Assembly: GCA_017481185.1 (NCBI GenBank)
Contig: JAFUPO010000247.1
Span: 1 to 6,699, forward strand
Direction of reading: 5' to 3'
DNA length: 6,699 bases
From: Clostridia bacterium
GTDB lineage: Bacteria; Bacillota_A; Clostridia; Christensenellales; Aristaeellaceae
The notes below the pieces were generated by a model. The model had not been told where the DNA came from. It worked only from the letters and a program-made list of their open reading frames with translations, and ran no database searches. Below are positions 5,412 through 6,699 of this stretch, piece after piece. The translations under genes and the position numbers were made by a program. Position 1 is the stretch's first letter. Every line of letters starts with the position of its first letter.

Positions 5412-6699
5412 TCAGCTGCGGCGGGCCTTTTTGCGGGCTAACAGCCAGGCGCAGGCTCCGCCAGGTGCGCATAGCAGGAGGAGCCACAAAAGAAGGGGCT
5501 GATGATCTCCCGTATCCGGCGGGATCACAGGCGTGGGCATAATAGCCCCATAGGGGGCCTGGCAGACCTGGCAAATGGCCTGGCTGCTGGCGGTAGCCGT
5601 ACCGCCCTGATGCGCCTGCTGTTGGGTCTGGCTGGAATCCTTGGCGCAAACCTGAACATGGTGAGTTTCGTTCAGATAGGTCCACTTGCCCCAGGCGTGG
5701 TCATCCTCAAAAGCGGGATAGAAGTGAACGACGCTGTTAAATACCACCTGGGACGGATTCACGATTTCTGCGGGGCTATGGGTGTACCAGCCCGAGAATT
5801 TTTCGCATCCCTGAGAAGCGGCTGGATCAGCGGGGATCTGATTGGCTGTCAGCTGGCTGCCTTGGGGCACCGCCACTTCAAACAGCTGATCGCCATCATG
5901 GAACACCGCGCCGCACTGGAGAATAACCTTGCCCACATAATTGCCCTTCAACGAAGCGCCGGGAGACAGCACCAGATTCACGCCTTCGGGCATGGTCAGG
6001 GTCGCGCCCTCTTTGATGGTCAGGGTCTGCCCGGCAGCAAGGGTCAAATTGGGGGTAACGGCTGCCATATCGCTGATAGAGCCCAGGCTGTTGGGCAGCT
6101 GAAAATCCTGCGAGATCACGGGGCTGCCGTAGACGGTCGCCTCGTAGCTGGCGGCGGTGTTATCAATGTTGTTATATTGCAGCGCGATGCTGTTGGTGAT
6201 CATCTCGTTGCTAATGGGCGACAGGGTGGAATCCTCGGTGGTGCTTCCCTCATTGTAATCGCAGAAGGTGAAGTAGCCCATATCCGCCTTGGCCGCATTG
6301 ACGATGATGCAGTTGTTGAGCCCGCCGGTGACCTTGCTGCGGAAGATGGCCTCGGCATTGGGGTCATCCTTGTGGATAAAGCCGTGATAATTGACTTGCA
6401 TCCCCCGATGGTAACCATAGAAGATCAGGTTGCTGCTTTCAAAATTCACCTGAATATCATCGTAGCCGTCGATACGGGAGGAGAAGGCGGAATTCTGCCA
6501 AGCGCCGGAGCGTGAATAGGTTTTATAGGTGCTGTTGGTCACATCAAAGTCAATATCATGGCCGGTGATTCGCACAGCGCTGTTGCCGGTATCGCCGGTG
6601 GGATGGATGGCGTCAAAATAGCTGTCCTCAATATCCAATACCAATTTGCCGCTGGCGGTGGAGTTATCCCTTAGGATCAACGCGCCGCAGCGAACATCG
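5412..6699 (-). CDS. Large secreted surface protein, C-terminal part, with LPxTG-like anchor (start outside window)
   Basis: About 428 C-terminal residues are visible; the frame runs open through the window edge, so the real start and any signal peptide lie beyond it. The visible N-terminal half (6699 to about 6060) is rich in Asn, Ser, Asp and beta-branched residues and looks like a right-handed beta-helix or adhesin-like repeat fold. A short segment with repeated LTIKEGATLTMPEGVNLVLS-type strands follows (around 6030-5950). Next is a GWYT-containing module (about 5920-5710) resembling the InlB B-type (Listeria-Bacteroides) repeat. A C/H-containing module with AICQVC (about 5710-5540) resembles a Cys-pair domain common in clostridial surface proteins. 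The end has PPDTGD (5522-5505), a hydrophobic stretch and the basic tail RKKARRS: the layout of a sortase sorting signal with P in place of L. A role in adhesion or carbohydrate binding is inference. There is no recognisable terminator after the stop. Confidence 0.85.
   Translation of the reverse strand, partial: DVRCGALILRDNSTASGKLVLDIEDSYFDAIHPTGDTGNSAVRITGHDIDFDVTNSTYKTYSRSGAWQNSAFSSRIDGYDDIQVNFESSNLIFYGYHRGMQVNYHGFIHKDDPNAEAIFRSKVTGGLNNCIIVNAAKADMGYFTFCDYNEGSTTEDSTLSPISNEMITNSIALQYNNIDNTAASYEATVYGSPVISQDFQLPNSLGSISDMAAVTPNLTLAAGQTLTIKEGATLTMPEGVNLVLSPGASLKGNYVGKVILQCGAVFHDGDQLFEVAVPQGSQLTANQIPADPAASQGCEKFSGWYTHSPAEIVNPSQVVFNSVVHFYPAFEDDHAWGKWTYLNETHHVQVCAKDSSQTQQQAHQGGTATASSQAICQVCQAPYGAIMPTPVIPPDTGDHQPLLLWLLLLCAPGGACAWLLARKKARRS

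Noticed and set aside
5502..6515. A 337-codon plus-strand frame opposite the surface protein
   Set aside because: It is low-complexity antisense translation; the minus frame has coherent domains and an anchor-like tail.
6678..6680. TTG as start codon of the surface protein
   Set aside because: The frame stays open to the window edge and the TTG lies inside a repeat-like domain with no ribosome binding site. The gene is partial.

Overview
All genes supported here lie on the minus strand. The DNA is GC-rich and tightly coded. The window looks like a chromosomal piece of a Gram-positive Clostridia-type Bacillota, probably gut-associated. The evidence is a phenylalanine T-box leader ahead of pheS-pheT, a Bacillota-style PheS with a four-cysteine segment, AAGGAG-type ribosome binding sites, and a surface protein with an LPxTG-like tail and InlB-type repeat. 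The exact taxon is inference.

Following transcription, from high to low coordinates: (1) 6699-5412 is the C-terminal part of a large secreted, probably cell-wall-anchored protein whose start lies outside the window. (2) 5392-5092 holds a near-consensus sigma-A promoter and a complete transcriptional T-box leader with a TTC (Phe) specifier, the T-box sequence and a terminator. (3) 5091-4063 is pheS. (4) 4062-3783 is a 280-bp gap carrying a run of strong inverted repeats, unusual inside a pheST operon. (5) 3782-1389 is pheT, followed by a terminator hairpin. (6) 1388-1092 is a non-coding spacer with a terminator-like hairpin, a 15-bp tandem repeat and a promoter. (7) 1091-435 is a left-handed beta-helix protein resembling the acetyltransferase half of GlmU. 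(8) 422-1 is a YjjG-type HAD phosphatase, tightly coupled to gene 7 and cut by the window edge.

PheS and PheT form the alpha2-beta2 phenylalanyl-tRNA synthetase. The T-box lets uncharged tRNA-Phe switch on synthesis of both subunits. The hexapeptide protein and the HAD phosphatase form a separate two-gene transcription unit of unknown joint role. I see no defence system, mobile-element gene, CRISPR array, tRNA or rRNA. The core genes are ordinary. The least explained material is the inverted-repeat cluster between pheS and pheT and the repeat-bearing spacer after pheT, which could be dispersed intergenic elements.
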